55,970 nucleotides of DNA from Crossiella sp. SN42 (GCF_023897065.1 NZ_JAMHIV010000047.1:1-55970), one strand, 5' to 3'. Shown: positions 33,244 through 42,406, counted from the first letter of the stretch. Numbers and translations are program-made. The notes: generated from the sequence alone by a model not told the origin.

Positions 33244-33289
33244 GGTGTTGCTCCTTGCCGCTGCCGCGGTTGCTGAACGGGGTGACAGG

Positions 33290-33946
33290 TCAGGCGGCTA
33301 CGAGGCGGCCGACGGCGTCCGCGATCGGTGTGTCGCCGGAGGTGAGCTCGACGATCACGCGGCTGAGGCGCGGCTCGTGGAGGGCGGCGTCGATGAACGC
33401 GGCGACGTCGTCGCGGGGCACATCGCCGTACTCGACGGCCGGGCCCGCGGTAACGCGACCGGCGCCGGGGGTGTCCAGGAGTGTGCCGGGGCGGACGATC
33501 AGCCAGTCGAGGTCCGTCCGCGCCAGGTACACATCGGCGCTCTTCTTGACCTTGGCGTAGTGCTCGAAGCCCTCGCCGCCCTGGCCGCCGCGCAGTGCGT
33601 CGGGGAACACCGAGACGAGCACGAACCGCGGCACCCCGGCGAGTGCGGCCGCGCCGGCGGCCTTCTGCAGACCCTTGCCATCGATGAGGGTCGTCTTGTC
33701 CATGCCGGTGCCATGCGCGCCGGCCGAGAAGACCACCGCGTCATGGCCGCGCATCTTCTGGGCCAGCTCGTCGACCGAGTCGGCGATGAGATCACCGATC
33801 ACCGGCAGCCCGCCGGCCTCCCGCACCGTCTCGCGCTGAGTGGGCGCCCGGTGCATGCCGGTCACCGAGTCCCCGCGGGCGGTGAGCAGCTGGGTGAGGC
33901 GGCGACCGACCCCTCCGGCGGCGCCGATCTGGAACACCTTCATCAT
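33290..33946 (-). CDS. NAD(P)-binding atypical SDR (YwnB/NmrA-like)
   Basis: The 218-residue protein starts with the dinucleotide loop VFQIGAAGGVGRRLTQLL. It continues with VIGDLIADSVDELAQKMRGHDAVVFSAGAHG, RFVLVSVFPDAL, an H-Y-x-x-V-K segment (FEHYAKVKKSAD) and LDWLIVRPGTLLDTPG, a classic pattern of this family. It appears intact. It lies between the truncated VOC gene (44 nt upstream) and the RidA fragment (46 nt downstream). The reaction is unknown, though reduction of a small carbonyl compound or redox sensing is typical. Confidence 0.83.
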   Translation of the reverse strand: MMKVFQIGAAGGVGRRLTQLLTARGDSVTGMHRAPTQRETVREAGGLPVIGDLIADSVDELAQKMRGHDAVVFSAGAHGTGMDKTTLIDGKGLQKAAGAAALAGVPRFVLVSVFPDALRGGQGGEGFEHYAKVKKSADVYLARTDLDWLIVRPGTLLDTPGAGRVTAGPAVEYGDVPRDDVAAFIDAALHEPRLSRVIVELTSGDTPIADAVGRLVAA

Positions 33947-33990
33947 CTCGTCCCGTCTTTCGTGTGCGTGGAAAGGGAGATCTCCGCCGG

Positions 33991-34257
33991 TCAGGCGGCG
34001 AACACCTGGGAGTCGTCGGCGAAGGCCTTGAACTCGAGGGCGTTACCGGCCGGGTCGAGCAGGAACATGGTCCACTGCTCGCCCTGCTGGCCTTCGAATC
34101 GCACGTAGGGCTCGATGACGAACTCGCTGCCCGCGGCGCGTAGTCGCTCGGTGAGCTTGTGGAACTCCGGGACCGTCAGGACCAGCCCGAAGTGCGGCAC
34201 CGGGACGTCGTGACCGTCGACCGGGAACCGCGGGATCGGGGAGTCGAGGACGGTCAT
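33991..34257 (-). pseudogene. VOC-family (glyoxalase-like) protein lacking its N-terminal half
   Basis: The 88-residue frame has a ribosome site (GGAAGG) but starts inside what in relatives is the second half of a 135-140 residue VOC protein. [20 protein letters not shown] leads directly into the last four strands, with [29 protein letters not shown]. The first beta-alpha-beta module, which supplies half of the metal site, is absent. Either an in-frame deletion removed it or this is a shortened domain that must dimerise differently. Neighbouring genes are visibly broken, so I favour deletion. Confidence 0.6.
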
Positions 34258-34317
34258 GGCACTGCCTTCCGGTCAGAGGGAGAGGAGCAGGCCGGACTGG
34301 ACCCGACCCATTGTCTG

Positions 34318-34329
34318 AATGTTAACATT
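34318..34329. promoter_or_regulatory. AATGTTAACATT operator-like palindrome
   Basis: A perfect 12-bp palindrome, with outer GTC and GAC at matching distance, sits between the VOC gene and the divergent broken GntR/FCD gene. GntR-type regulators of the FCD group bind short palindromes with GT-AC cores in such spacers, so this is probably the old operator. Confidence 0.5.
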
Positions 34330-34378
34330 AGGACATTGTGAGAGGAGGTGCAATCCGGATGCGAGCGATCAGCACAAG

Positions 34379-34685
34379 ATGTCCCCGGCACGGCGTCGGG
34401 GCTTGGCCAATGAGGTCGCGGACCGCTGATGGAGCGGGCCGTGGACACGCACGAAATGGCGCGCTGCGACATCGCCTTCCACGACGCGGTGTTCGCCGCC
34501 GCGGGCCATCAGCGCCTCGCCGCAGCGTAGGTCGGCATACGGTGCCAGGTCCACCTGTTCCTGTTGACCGGATCGGCCTCACCACTGAGGGTTGTCTTGA
34601 CCGCATCCCACGTGAGCACCATGAACTTGTCGCCGCGCTGTGCGCCCGCGACACCGAGGCGGCCCTCGAACTGTTCGCCGCCGCG
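34379..34685 (+). pseudogene. Broken GntR/FCD-type transcriptional regulator
   Basis: Three pieces in three frames read as parts of one FCD-type GntR regulator. ATG 34379 gives MSPARRRGLANEVADR and then a stop at 34427, the usual approach to the winged helix. From 34429, VDTHEMARCDIAFHDAVFAA (frame stops at 34528) is the mid FCD domain, with its D-x3-H-like metal residues. From about 34569, RIPREHHELVAALCARDTEA and ALELFAAA is the last FCD helix pair. The helix-turn-helix core and the first half of FCD are missing. So there is an internal deletion plus at least two frame shifts. It faces the VOC operon, which it presumably once controlled. Confidence 0.6.
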
Positions 34686-34916
34686 CCGGCGCCCTCGCGG
34701 CGGAGTGTCCACTGTGGAATGCGCACTTCGAGTGCGGCGACAGGAGCACCGTCGGATGTGGATGTGGTGGTCGATCCCTGCGTGTCGGTGACCCCGTCGG
34801 GCAACACCTGTGTGTCCAGATCGGACAATCGCAGCACTCTGGTGCCGACTGGGCAGTGACCCGGTCCCCAGCGCCGCCGCCTTGTCTTCGCGTTGCCTCG
34901 CAATGAGACTTGCGCC

Positions 34917-35786
34917 GTGCCGAGTGCTGCTGAGTTTGCCCGTGGGAAGGTCTGTGCGGTGCGCGATGACCCACAGGGTCGTCTGGCGCTGCTTCGTCGT
35001 CTGTACGAAATGCCCGACGGGGATGGCACCACCCACCTGCCGTATCGGCGCGCGGCGACGGCGTTCATGACCTGGCAACTGCGCCGCGGGCTGTTGGCGG
35101 CCGAGGACGCCGCGGTGCCCGGCAGCCGGTGGTGGCGGGCTGTCAATGAGCGGCTGCTTCGCGATGGCTGGGAAGCCCTCGGCCTTGCCATCGGGATGGA
35201 CACCGCTGGTTCAGCGCCGAGTGCCGTGCCGTCGTTGGACTTCATTCGCCGTCCGACCTCCCGGAACTGGTATCGAGCGCACAACAGCAGCGTCGTGGCC
35301 GGGTACCTGGACAACATCGAGCTCGCCCAGCTCGAGAGCCGGACCGAACGGTTCTTCCTCAACCTGGTGCTGAGTCGCGTCCTGTACGCACACGCACTGG
35401 TGGCCGCACCGCGTCTCGCGCTGCGCTGGCTGTCACCACTCGCGCCCGCCCTGGGCGACCCGCGGGTGGGCATGACCGGGATCTTCCTGTCGATCTCGCG
35501 GATCCTGCCCGCGACCTATCCGCTCGGTGACGACGTCGAACGGTACGTCTCCCGCGAACACGGCCTCGGCCGCCTGATCGACATCGGGATCATCCAGCCC
35601 CGGCTCCGGCAGCTGTTCGACTGGTCAGCGTGCGAGCTTGGCGAGCCACGTCTGGCCAAGCTGCTCGACGGCGACGTGCCCTGCTACGCGTGGCCCGCCG
35701 AGGACCGGCAACCGTGGCTCCCACGTCCCACGATCACCGCGCGCCTCGCCCTCCGCGCCTTACCGCCGAGCCCGTGCCGGCGATGA
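34917..35786 (+). CDS. Conserved-looking hypothetical protein
   Basis: I recognise no function. From GTG 34917 (start uncertain; a TTG lies 24 nt upstream, and no clear ribosome site precedes either) the frame gives about 289 residues of normal actinobacterial composition. It is mostly helical and soluble, with FARGKVCAVRDDPQGRLALL, YRRAATAFMTWQLRRG and WYRAHNSSVVAGYLDNIELA as the best-ordered segments. The Pro-rich last 25 residues are less coherent. The fragment patch lies upstream and the GH27 remnant downstream, so the gene stands isolated. Confidence 0.6.
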   Translation: MPSAAEFARGKVCAVRDDPQGRLALLRRLYEMPDGDGTTHLPYRRAATAFMTWQLRRGLLAAEDAAVPGSRWWRAVNERLLRDGWEALGLAIGMDTAGSAPSAVPSLDFIRRPTSRNWYRAHNSSVVAGYLDNIELAQLESRTERFFLNLVLSRVLYAHALVAAPRLALRWLSPLAPALGDPRVGMTGIFLSISRILPATYPLGDDVERYVSREHGLGRLIDIGIIQPRLRQLFDWSACELGEPRLAKLLDGDVPCYAWPAEDRQPWLPRPTITARLALRALPPSPCRR

Positions 35787-35934
35787 CGCGGGCCAGCCCG
35801 TCCTGGCCGGGCACACCGGGGCCTCCTGGGCGGCAGGTGGGTTTCGGCGGAGCGCCGGCGAACGCGAGCTGTACCACCGATTCCACCGCGGGAACCGCCG
35901 TCAGCGAGCTGCGCCAGGCGATGTGGGCGGTCAG

Positions 35935-36588
35935 TCAGCGGCGAGTCCAGCGCTGGTTGGCCGCGTCATGGCAGTGCCACCCGATCACCGGGGTCCCGTT
36001 CAGCGTGCCGTTGTTGTCCACGTCCAGGCACAGCCCGGTCCGCACGTTGCTGATCGTGCCGTTGCCGTTCAGGTTCCACTGCTGGTTCGTGCCGCCGTTG
36101 CAGTACCGCAGCTGAACCTTCGCGCCGGCCGCGGCGTTGGGAGCTGTCTCCAGGCACATGCCGAGTAGTTGCAACGTGTTGCTGTTGCGGGTGATCTGTT
36201 GCTGGGCCCCACCGCCCTTCGGAGAGTCCAGGCAGCGGTCCGCCGACTCGCTGCGCAGCGGGAAGGTGGCCGGCGCCAGCGCCAAGCCGCCGCCACTGAC
36301 CCGGAAGACCGCGGTGCCGTGCGCGGGCACGACGGCGGAGATGGAGCCTGTGGTGCTGGACGTCGCTCCAGTCCAGAGATCGGGCAGTCCGGCCAGCGCG
36401 TCGACGGTCTGCCGGATCAACGTCTCGGAGATGTCGCAGCCGAACGTGTTCCAGGTGTTCCATCCCATCGGTGGCGTGCGGGCCACCCCGTCCTCCAGCG
36501 CCTGCGCCGGCCGCGGCGCGATCACCGCGGTCATTCCCGCCAGGAGCATGCAGGCGACCGCCAGCACGCCGGTGATCCGGACACGCAA
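35935..36588 (-). pseudogene. GH27 alpha-galactosidase with the catalytic barrel deleted, leaving signal and ricin-type lectin
   Basis: The 217-residue frame has a Sec signal (cleaved near AQA-LE). It then gives the start of a GH27 enzyme (GVARTPPMGWNTWNTFGCDI), and after DALAGLP jumps straight to the typical end of the same enzyme (DLWTGATSSTTGSISAVV, HGTAVFRVSGG). A ricin-B/CBM13 domain follows with two QxW repeats (NQQW, NQRW). About 300 or more residues holding both catalytic Asp are missing, but the frame is kept. It is either a deletion pseudogene or a secreted stand-alone lectin. The 177-nt spacer upstream holds nothing else that I can name. Confidence 0.75.
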
Positions 36589-36765
36589 GACCGACGACCG
36601 GTTGCCAGCGTTGACAATCTACTGCAGAAGTTGACCGGACACAGCGTTCCCTTCGCGTCAGGGCGACATCAGACGGCATCCTGGACACGTTCCCGGCCTG
36701 TTCGCCGTGAGCACCGCTCACCTCGGCCGCGGAAGTCGCTCCAGATGGCGGTTCCCCTTGTGGGC

Positions 36766-38106
36766 TCAGGTCAGCGCGGCGGTGAGCACCGGGACGTAGA
36801 AGCCCATTCCGGCGAGGTTCGGATGTGTGCCGGTGCCACCGGTTCCGGGATAGCCGTTGGCCAGGCCGTTGAACGTGTACGCCACCCGATGGCCGTCATT
36901 GCGTGTGTCCAAAGTGGAGCTACCGAAGACGTCTGCGACCGCGACTCCCCACTTGGCGCAGATCCGCAGCGTGACCGAGCGGATCGCGAGCTGGGTGTTC
37001 CAGTCGCGGGAGCCGAGCTTGTGGACGGCGACGTGGACGATCCGCGCGGCCGGCCACCTGGTCCGCATGGCCTGGATCGTGGTCTCCAGCGAGCCCGCGT
37101 AGGTAGACCTGTCGAACGTGGCGGGGTCAAAGCCCGCCGCCATCGTGCCGACCCGGTACCGGTTGTTGTAGATGAGCTCGGCGTCGTTGGTGCCGCCGTT
37201 GAACACCACGTAGTCGGGTGCCTGCGCGGTGGCGTTCCGCACCTGTGTGAGGATCTGCTTGCCGCCGGGGCCGATCGCCGCGCCGTTCACGGCGTACTTG
37301 GTCAGGTTCATGAGTTCGCGTTCGGCCGCGAGGTTCACGAAGCTGCGTGCGTAGGTGTGGCCGTGGACGATGCTGTCGCCGAAGGCGTACATCGTCTTGC
37401 CCTTCAGCCGTCCGCTCGCGGCGGTGGCCGGCACGGTGAGGCGGAAGTTGTCGATGGACTGCACGCCGGTTCCGTAGTAGTTGGCGGCGACGAGCTTCGC
37501 GAGGTTCGTCCCGGTGACACTCGCCGTGCCGGAGGCCATGACCGTTGCCGCGGTCTCCTTGGTGGCGATCAGGTACTGCACTCGCCGCAGCGTGAAGTCG
37601 AGGTGCAGGTTCACCGTGTACCACTTGGCGCGGTCGTAGGCGATCCTGGTCCACGCCGGGTTGAGCGAGTCCGGTGCGGACGCCGAGTCGGACACGGGGC
37701 CGGTCAGGCCGTACCGGAGCTCGGCGGTGGTGCCGGCGAGCGCGAACACGAGATTTCCCTGGCTGTCACGCAGTTCGATGCCCGTCTTCTGCCCGCTGCC
37801 GGCGACCGCCGTCTTCCAGTCGAACGTCAGGTCGAGGGTGCGCTCCCCCACGACGGCGCCATCAAACGCCTTGACCGAGGTGGTGTAGTCGCTCATCCCC
37901 TTGGTGACGTTCAGAACGCCGTCGCTCACCGCGGCACCGGTGGGAAAACCGAAGTTCGCCGGAGTCGTCTGGGCGCTGAACGTCTCGTTGATGAGAACGC
38001 CAGCCGCGGCCTGTGCCGTGGGTGCGGCGAGGACCGCTGCCGCCACTATGGCGGCGACGGCCGTGGGCCGGAGGAATCGGCGGGTTCGCCGTTGGGTGGC
38101 GTGCAT
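36766..38106 (-). CDS. Secreted SGNH/GDSL-type esterase with N-terminal jelly-roll-like domain
   Basis: Start ATG 38106 (MHATQRRTRR) gives a 446-residue protein with a twin-arginine-like or Sec signal ending near AQA-AA. Residues about 40-215 look like a laminin-G or carbohydrate-binding jelly roll (LDLTFDWKTAVAGSGQKTGI). The SGNH hydrolase domain follows with block I AFGDSIVHG, block III NGGTNDAE and block V GTHPNLAG; the Ser, Gly, Asn and His are all in place. It probably deacetylates or de-esterifies plant polysaccharide. It is separated from the upstream rhamnosidase gene by a strong terminator and so should have its own promoter. Confidence 0.82.
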   Translation of the reverse strand: MHATQRRTRRFLRPTAVAAIVAAAVLAAPTAQAAAGVLINETFSAQTTPANFGFPTGAAVSDGVLNVTKGMSDYTTSVKAFDGAVVGERTLDLTFDWKTAVAGSGQKTGIELRDSQGNLVFALAGTTAELRYGLTGPVSDSASAPDSLNPAWTRIAYDRAKWYTVNLHLDFTLRRVQYLIATKETAATVMASGTASVTGTNLAKLVAANYYGTGVQSIDNFRLTVPATAASGRLKGKTMYAFGDSIVHGHTYARSFVNLAAERELMNLTKYAVNGAAIGPGGKQILTQVRNATAQAPDYVVFNGGTNDAELIYNNRYRVGTMAAGFDPATFDRSTYAGSLETTIQAMRTRWPAARIVHVAVHKLGSRDWNTQLAIRSVTLRICAKWGVAVADVFGSSTLDTRNDGHRVAYTFNGLANGYPGTGGTGTHPNLAGMGFYVPVLTAALT

Positions 38107-38152
38107 GGAGGTTGCCCTGCCCGTCTCGTTCGTCACTGGGGCTTGTCAGCCC

Positions 38153-38181
38153 GTCACCCCGGCGCGCGGTGCCGGGGTGAC
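38153..38181 (-). terminator. Terminator after the first rhamnosidase gene
   Basis: GTCACCCCGGC (38153-38163) pairs perfectly with GCCGGGGTGAC (38171-38181) around a 7-nt loop, 26 nt downstream of the minus-strand stop. Confidence 0.8.
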
Positions 38182-38207
38182 GGTGTGCTGCCTGGCTACG
38201 TTTCCGG

Positions 38208-40955
38208 TCAGGCGTTTGCCGTGGTGAAGACGTAGCGTCCACTTGGGACTGTGTAGAGCCGGTAGTTGCCTTCCGAGCCTGCCGGGACGGCTTCGGGCGG
38301 CGCGATCACCTTCTGGCTACCTGTGACGGGCACGTGGATTGTGCCGGTCCGGTTGACCGGCACCTCGACGGTGAGCGTGAGCCGGCCGTTCTCGAGCTTC
38401 CAGCTGGATGAGGCGGTGCCGCCGTTGGTCTGCAACGAGGTGGCGGCTCGTTGCAGACTCGCCGGCAGGTGCGGCTTCACCACAACCTTGGTTGACGCGC
38501 TTCCGGTTTGCGCGAGTCCGGCGACGTCGGCGAGCATCCAGTCCTCGGCTGTGCCGAGGAAGGGGTGTCCCTTCGATCGAGTGTTCGTCCAGTGCTCCCA
38601 CAGGGTGTTGGCACCGGCGGCCATCCACGCGCCGTAGCCGGGAGCGGTGCGTTGCGTGGCGGCTTTGTAGGCGGTGTCGAGGTGTCCGTACTGGGTGAGC
38701 ACGCGGAACAGCCACTTGGTGCCCAGCACGCCAGTGCCGAGGTGGTTGCCGCGGGCCGCGACGTCGGCGGCCACGGCGTTGACCACGGCCTGGCGGTTCG
38801 CCGCGGGCGTGATCCCGAACGCCACCGGGAGCACGTTGTTGGTCTGCAGGAACCTGGCCCCGCTCGCGGTCCGGTAGGTGCCTGACCTGAAGTAGTCGTT
38901 GTTGAAAGCCGTCCGTGCGGTGGCGGCGCGGCGTGCGAACGTCGCGGCGTCGTCGGTACGGCCGAGCTGCTGGGCAACGCCGGCGAACTGGTCGAGTGTG
39001 CGGATCACGTAGGCACGCGCCGCCAGCTTCTTGTCGGCTGCGGTGTTGCACACGCTGTCTCCACCGGGGCACACCCAGTCGCCCCAGAGCTCGACCGGGT
39101 TGGTGGTTTGGGACGACACGAACTCGGCGTAGGTCTTGAGTTGCCCGTAACGGGCGGTGACGACCTGCTTGGCGTCGTGCTCGCGCAGGAGAAGTGTCGC
39201 CAGTTCGGAGAAGGCGTTGCCCCATGCGGCGCTGGACAGATCGGCCCCCGTGGTCGGGACGGGAGCCTCGGCTGGCAGGTCGCCGTTGCTGCGTACGCTG
39301 TCGGCGATGTCGTGGTACCACTTGATGTAGAGGTTCTTGGCGTCGAAGTTGCGCATCACCGCCTCGGCCATGAGCGCGCCGTCGCCGAGCCAGGGCAGCT
39401 TCTCGAGGTAGGACCCATCGGTGGGCGCTGCGAGCACGAAGTTGTTCAGGACGGTTTCCCGGCCGGCTTTGTGGACGAAGTTCAGCACGTCGTTGGACGA
39501 GTCGAAGGTCCCTGCGCTCTGGATGTCGTTGTGGATGCGCAGGGCCGTGACCCGGGGTGCCGGTGCGCCGCTGGGCAAGCCGCTGACTTCGATGTACTGG
39601 AAGCCCTTGTGGGTGAACGACGCCGCCCAGGTGGCCGGCCCTGAGCCCTTGCTGATGAAGGTGTCGTCCTGCGGGCGTTTGCCCGCGACCACTGCTCGTC
39701 CGTTGCTGAGCGACTCCGCGTACCGGATTCTGACCGTGGTGCCGGCCGGCACGTCGAGCGTGATGCGTGCGTTGCCGGAGATGTTCTGGCGGACGTTGTA
39801 GACGAACACCCCCGCGGCCGGCGTGGCCGGGCTCCCGAGGTTGATTTCGCTGACGACGCGTGAGGGCTCCATCGGGCTCGCCTGCAGGCGGGCTGTGCCG
39901 TTGCTGACGGCCACGGCCGGCGCCCATCGGCCGGCGTCGAATGACGGAGTGTTCCAGCCGGGCTGCTCCTTCCGGGCGTCGTAGCCCTCCATTTCCGGCA
40001 GTCTGGTGGTGCTGGTGAGAAAGGGCAGGGATGGCCCCTGGGTGGCGGCCCAGCTGGTGCTGGTGGGGACGGACTGCGTTGTGCCGTCGGCGTAGCTCAC
40101 CTGGAGCAGTGCCTTTGTCCGGAGGATGCCGTCCCAGGCGCCGCGGTTCTCGGGCTTGGCCCAGGTGTGCAGGCCGTTGAGTGTTCCTTGGCCGAGCGCG
40201 ATGCCGACGGCGTTCTGGCCTCCCTGGACCGCGGAGGTGACGTCGATGCCGTCGTAGAAGCTGACCTTGTCGTACTTGCTCATGCCGGAGCCGAGCACGA
40301 TGTTGCCGGCCGGTCTGCCATTGACCGACGCCGCGTACGCGCCCAGACCCGAGACGTAGAGGGTCGCGTTGGCGACCGGCTTGGTGACCGAGAAGTTCGT
40401 GCGCAGCAGGGGAAGGCCGAGCAGCACGCCGCCAGGTGCGGGTTCTCCTCGACCCGCCACCCAGTCTCGCTGGGAGATCCAGGTCGCCCCGTTCCAGTCC
40501 TGCTCGCGCAGCATCCCGGTGCCGAACCGGAAGTCCGTGCTCCAACTGCTCCACTCACCGGCGGCGTCCCTGACCCGCACGCGCCAGGTGTAGCGGTGCT
40601 TCGCCGCCAGCGACGGTCCGCCATAGGTCACGGCGGCGACACCACTGGCCTCGGCACGGTGGGTCCAGATCGGCTCGGCGGTCCGTTCCGCGTCACGCAC
40701 CTCGACCTCGGCCGCCGTGACGGCAGCGCCAGACCGGCTGGAGGTCACGCTCCACGCGAACTCAGGCCTGGGGTTGTCGATCGCCAGCGGGGCGTTCAGC
40801 CCCTGGGTGGTGCCCCGGGCGGCCACGAGCGGTGACACGAGCGACGATATGGGGTCGGCAGGTGGAGCCGCCGCCGACGGCATCGCCGTCAGGGTGACCA
40901 GGGCGACGAGTAGTGCGGTTGCCGCGGACGTGCTGGTGAGACGCGGAAATCTCAC
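38208..40955 (-). CDS. Secreted alpha-L-rhamnosidase (GH78)
   Basis: The start GTG 40955 has GGAG 8 nt upstream; GTG 40964 is the alternative. The 915-residue enzyme has a Sec signal, an N-terminal fibronectin-like domain (RPEFAWSV, HRYTWRVRVRDAAGEW) and the rhamnosidase beta-sandwich (LYVSGLGAYAASVNGRPAG). Next is the six-hairpin barrel, with the acid/base region DGSYLEKLPWLGDGALMAEA, followed by AWMAAGANTLWEHWTN. The C-terminal beta domain ends RYVFTTANA. GH78 enzymes remove terminal L-rhamnose from plant glycans and glycosides by inversion. It follows the GH29 gene by 27 nt and so shares its operon. Confidence 0.9.
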   Translation of the reverse strand: MRFPRLTSTSAATALLVALVTLTAMPSAAAPPADPISSLVSPLVAARGTTQGLNAPLAIDNPRPEFAWSVTSSRSGAAVTAAEVEVRDAERTAEPIWTHRAEASGVAAVTYGGPSLAAKHRYTWRVRVRDAAGEWSSWSTDFRFGTGMLREQDWNGATWISQRDWVAGRGEPAPGGVLLGLPLLRTNFSVTKPVANATLYVSGLGAYAASVNGRPAGNIVLGSGMSKYDKVSFYDGIDVTSAVQGGQNAVGIALGQGTLNGLHTWAKPENRGAWDGILRTKALLQVSYADGTTQSVPTSTSWAATQGPSLPFLTSTTRLPEMEGYDARKEQPGWNTPSFDAGRWAPAVAVSNGTARLQASPMEPSRVVSEINLGSPATPAAGVFVYNVRQNISGNARITLDVPAGTTVRIRYAESLSNGRAVVAGKRPQDDTFISKGSGPATWAASFTHKGFQYIEVSGLPSGAPAPRVTALRIHNDIQSAGTFDSSNDVLNFVHKAGRETVLNNFVLAAPTDGSYLEKLPWLGDGALMAEAVMRNFDAKNLYIKWYHDIADSVRSNGDLPAEAPVPTTGADLSSAAWGNAFSELATLLLREHDAKQVVTARYGQLKTYAEFVSSQTTNPVELWGDWVCPGGDSVCNTAADKKLAARAYVIRTLDQFAGVAQQLGRTDDAATFARRAATARTAFNNDYFRSGTYRTASGARFLQTNNVLPVAFGITPAANRQAVVNAVAADVAARGNHLGTGVLGTKWLFRVLTQYGHLDTAYKAATQRTAPGYGAWMAAGANTLWEHWTNTRSKGHPFLGTAEDWMLADVAGLAQTGSASTKVVVKPHLPASLQRAATSLQTNGGTASSSWKLENGRLTLTVEVPVNRTGTIHVPVTGSQKVIAPPEAVPAGSEGNYRLYTVPSGRYVFTTANA

Positions 40956-40982
40956 TGGACCCACTCCAATCGTGGCATCGTT

Positions 40983-42359
40983 TCACTGCCGCTGAGCAGT
41001 GGGGTCGCCGACGACCTCGACCACGACCACGGACACGTCCGCATTGGGCGCCGAGGCGGGCAGGGAGACGGTGATGCCACTGCTGGTTCTGGTGTAGCGC
41101 AACGAGTTTCCGGGGTTGTCGAGCAGGTAGACCCGGCGGATGGCGTTCGTCAGCGAGCCGATCACCAGCTGGCGACTGGTGGGCCAGGAGAAGACGTGGG
41201 CGAACAGCTTGCCGGGCTTCTTGGTGTAGTAACCCCAGGACGGCTCGGACGGGTAAGGACTGCCGGTGGTGCCGTAGACGCTGTCGCGGTAAGTGCTCAT
41301 CCAGGCGCCCATGCCGGTCAGCGCGTTGACCGACCCGGTGGTCACCACACCGTCGCCGCGCGGGCCGATGTTGAGCAGGTAGTTGCCGTCCCGGGAGACC
41401 ACCCGCACCAGTTCCCGCACCAGGGTCCGGACCGACTTGTACTGGTTCTCCTTACGGGAGTCGTAGCCCCACGCGCCGTTCAGCGTCTGGCAGGTCTCCC
41501 ATGGCCGGGGCAGCGGTCTTGCCGGAACGGTCTGCTCCGGGCAGAGGTAGTCCCCCAGCCCCGAGTCGCGCTTGACCCGCTCGTTGATGACAAGGCTGGG
41601 CTTGAGGCTGACGCAGTAGTCGTACAGGTCGCGGCCGTCGTCGGCGTTCCACCAGTCGGTCAGGGTCTGGGGTTTCCGCTCGGGGAACCAGTCTCCGTCG
41701 AACCACAGCAGCGCCGGGTCGTAGCGGGTCACCAGCTCCCGCAAATGTTCTTTCATGTCCCGGATGTAGCCGGCGCGCGCGGTCATCGACGCCATCGTGG
41801 TCAAGCCGGTGCTGCGGGCGGTCTGGGACGGGTGGCTCCAGTCGACGATCGAGTAGTACAGCGAGAAGACGATGCCCTGCCGGTCGCATTCGGCTTTCAA
41901 CTCCGCGAGCAGGTCACGCTGGAAGCCGGTGTAGGCGGGCAGGGTGTACAGCCGCCTGCCCGTGGTGTCGGTGCAGCCGGCCACCTTGGAGTCCCACATC
42001 GCGAACCCCTCGTGGTGCTTCGCGGTGATCACTAGGTACTTCATCCCGGCTCTCTTCGCCAACCCGACGATGCTGGCCGCGTTGAAGCCGACCGGGTTGA
42101 ACCTGGCCGAGACCTGGGTCTGCCAGTTGGCCTTCGACCACTTCTCGTTGTACATGTTCCACTCGCCAAGGCCGCGGTAGGAGTACGACCCGAAGTGGAT
42201 GAACATGCCGAACCGGGCCGCGTACCACCAGTCCATCTTGGGCGGGACGGGGTACTTGGCGGCCGCGGGCAAGGCGGGCAAGGCGAACGGCAGGGCGACG
42301 GCGGCCGCGCCCACGGCGCCCGCTTTGATCAACTGGCGGCGGTTCAGACGCATTGGCAT
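40983..42359 (-). CDS. Tat-exported alpha-L-fucosidase (GH29)
   Basis: The 458-residue enzyme starts at ATG 42359 with GAGGGAG upstream. It bears a twin-arginine signal (LNRRQLIKAGAVGAAAVAL). The GH29 barrel is clear: MDWWYAARFGMFIHFGSYSY at the start, VITAKHHEGFAMWDSKV, and the nucleophile Asp in ALLWFDGDW (about residue 220). The structural segment NYLLNIGPRGDG precedes a C-terminal beta sandwich. It removes alpha-L-fucose with retention. It lies 47 nt after the cutinase-like gene and upstream of the GH78 gene in one operon. Confidence 0.92.
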   Translation of the reverse strand: MPMRLNRRQLIKAGAVGAAAVALPFALPALPAAAKYPVPPKMDWWYAARFGMFIHFGSYSYRGLGEWNMYNEKWSKANWQTQVSARFNPVGFNAASIVGLAKRAGMKYLVITAKHHEGFAMWDSKVAGCTDTTGRRLYTLPAYTGFQRDLLAELKAECDRQGIVFSLYYSIVDWSHPSQTARSTGLTTMASMTARAGYIRDMKEHLRELVTRYDPALLWFDGDWFPERKPQTLTDWWNADDGRDLYDYCVSLKPSLVINERVKRDSGLGDYLCPEQTVPARPLPRPWETCQTLNGAWGYDSRKENQYKSVRTLVRELVRVVSRDGNYLLNIGPRGDGVVTTGSVNALTGMGAWMSTYRDSVYGTTGSPYPSEPSWGYYTKKPGKLFAHVFSWPTSRQLVIGSLTNAIRRVYLLDNPGNSLRYTRTSSGITVSLPASAPNADVSVVVVEVVGDPTAQRQ

Positions 42360-42406
42360 GCTTCGCTCCCTCGTGGGTCAGCTGCGTGGCCGGGGCAGTG
42401 CCTGCT

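Noticed and set aside
34328-35473. 381-residue minus-strand frame across the decayed regulator region
   Set aside because: Ser/Arg-rich shadow of plus-strand coding and debris; no motif and no start signal.
36589-36765. TTGACAATCTACTGCAGAAG as a strong plus-strand promoter
   Set aside because: A -35-like TTGACA is present, but no gene starts downstream on the plus strand before the opposite-strand SGNH gene.
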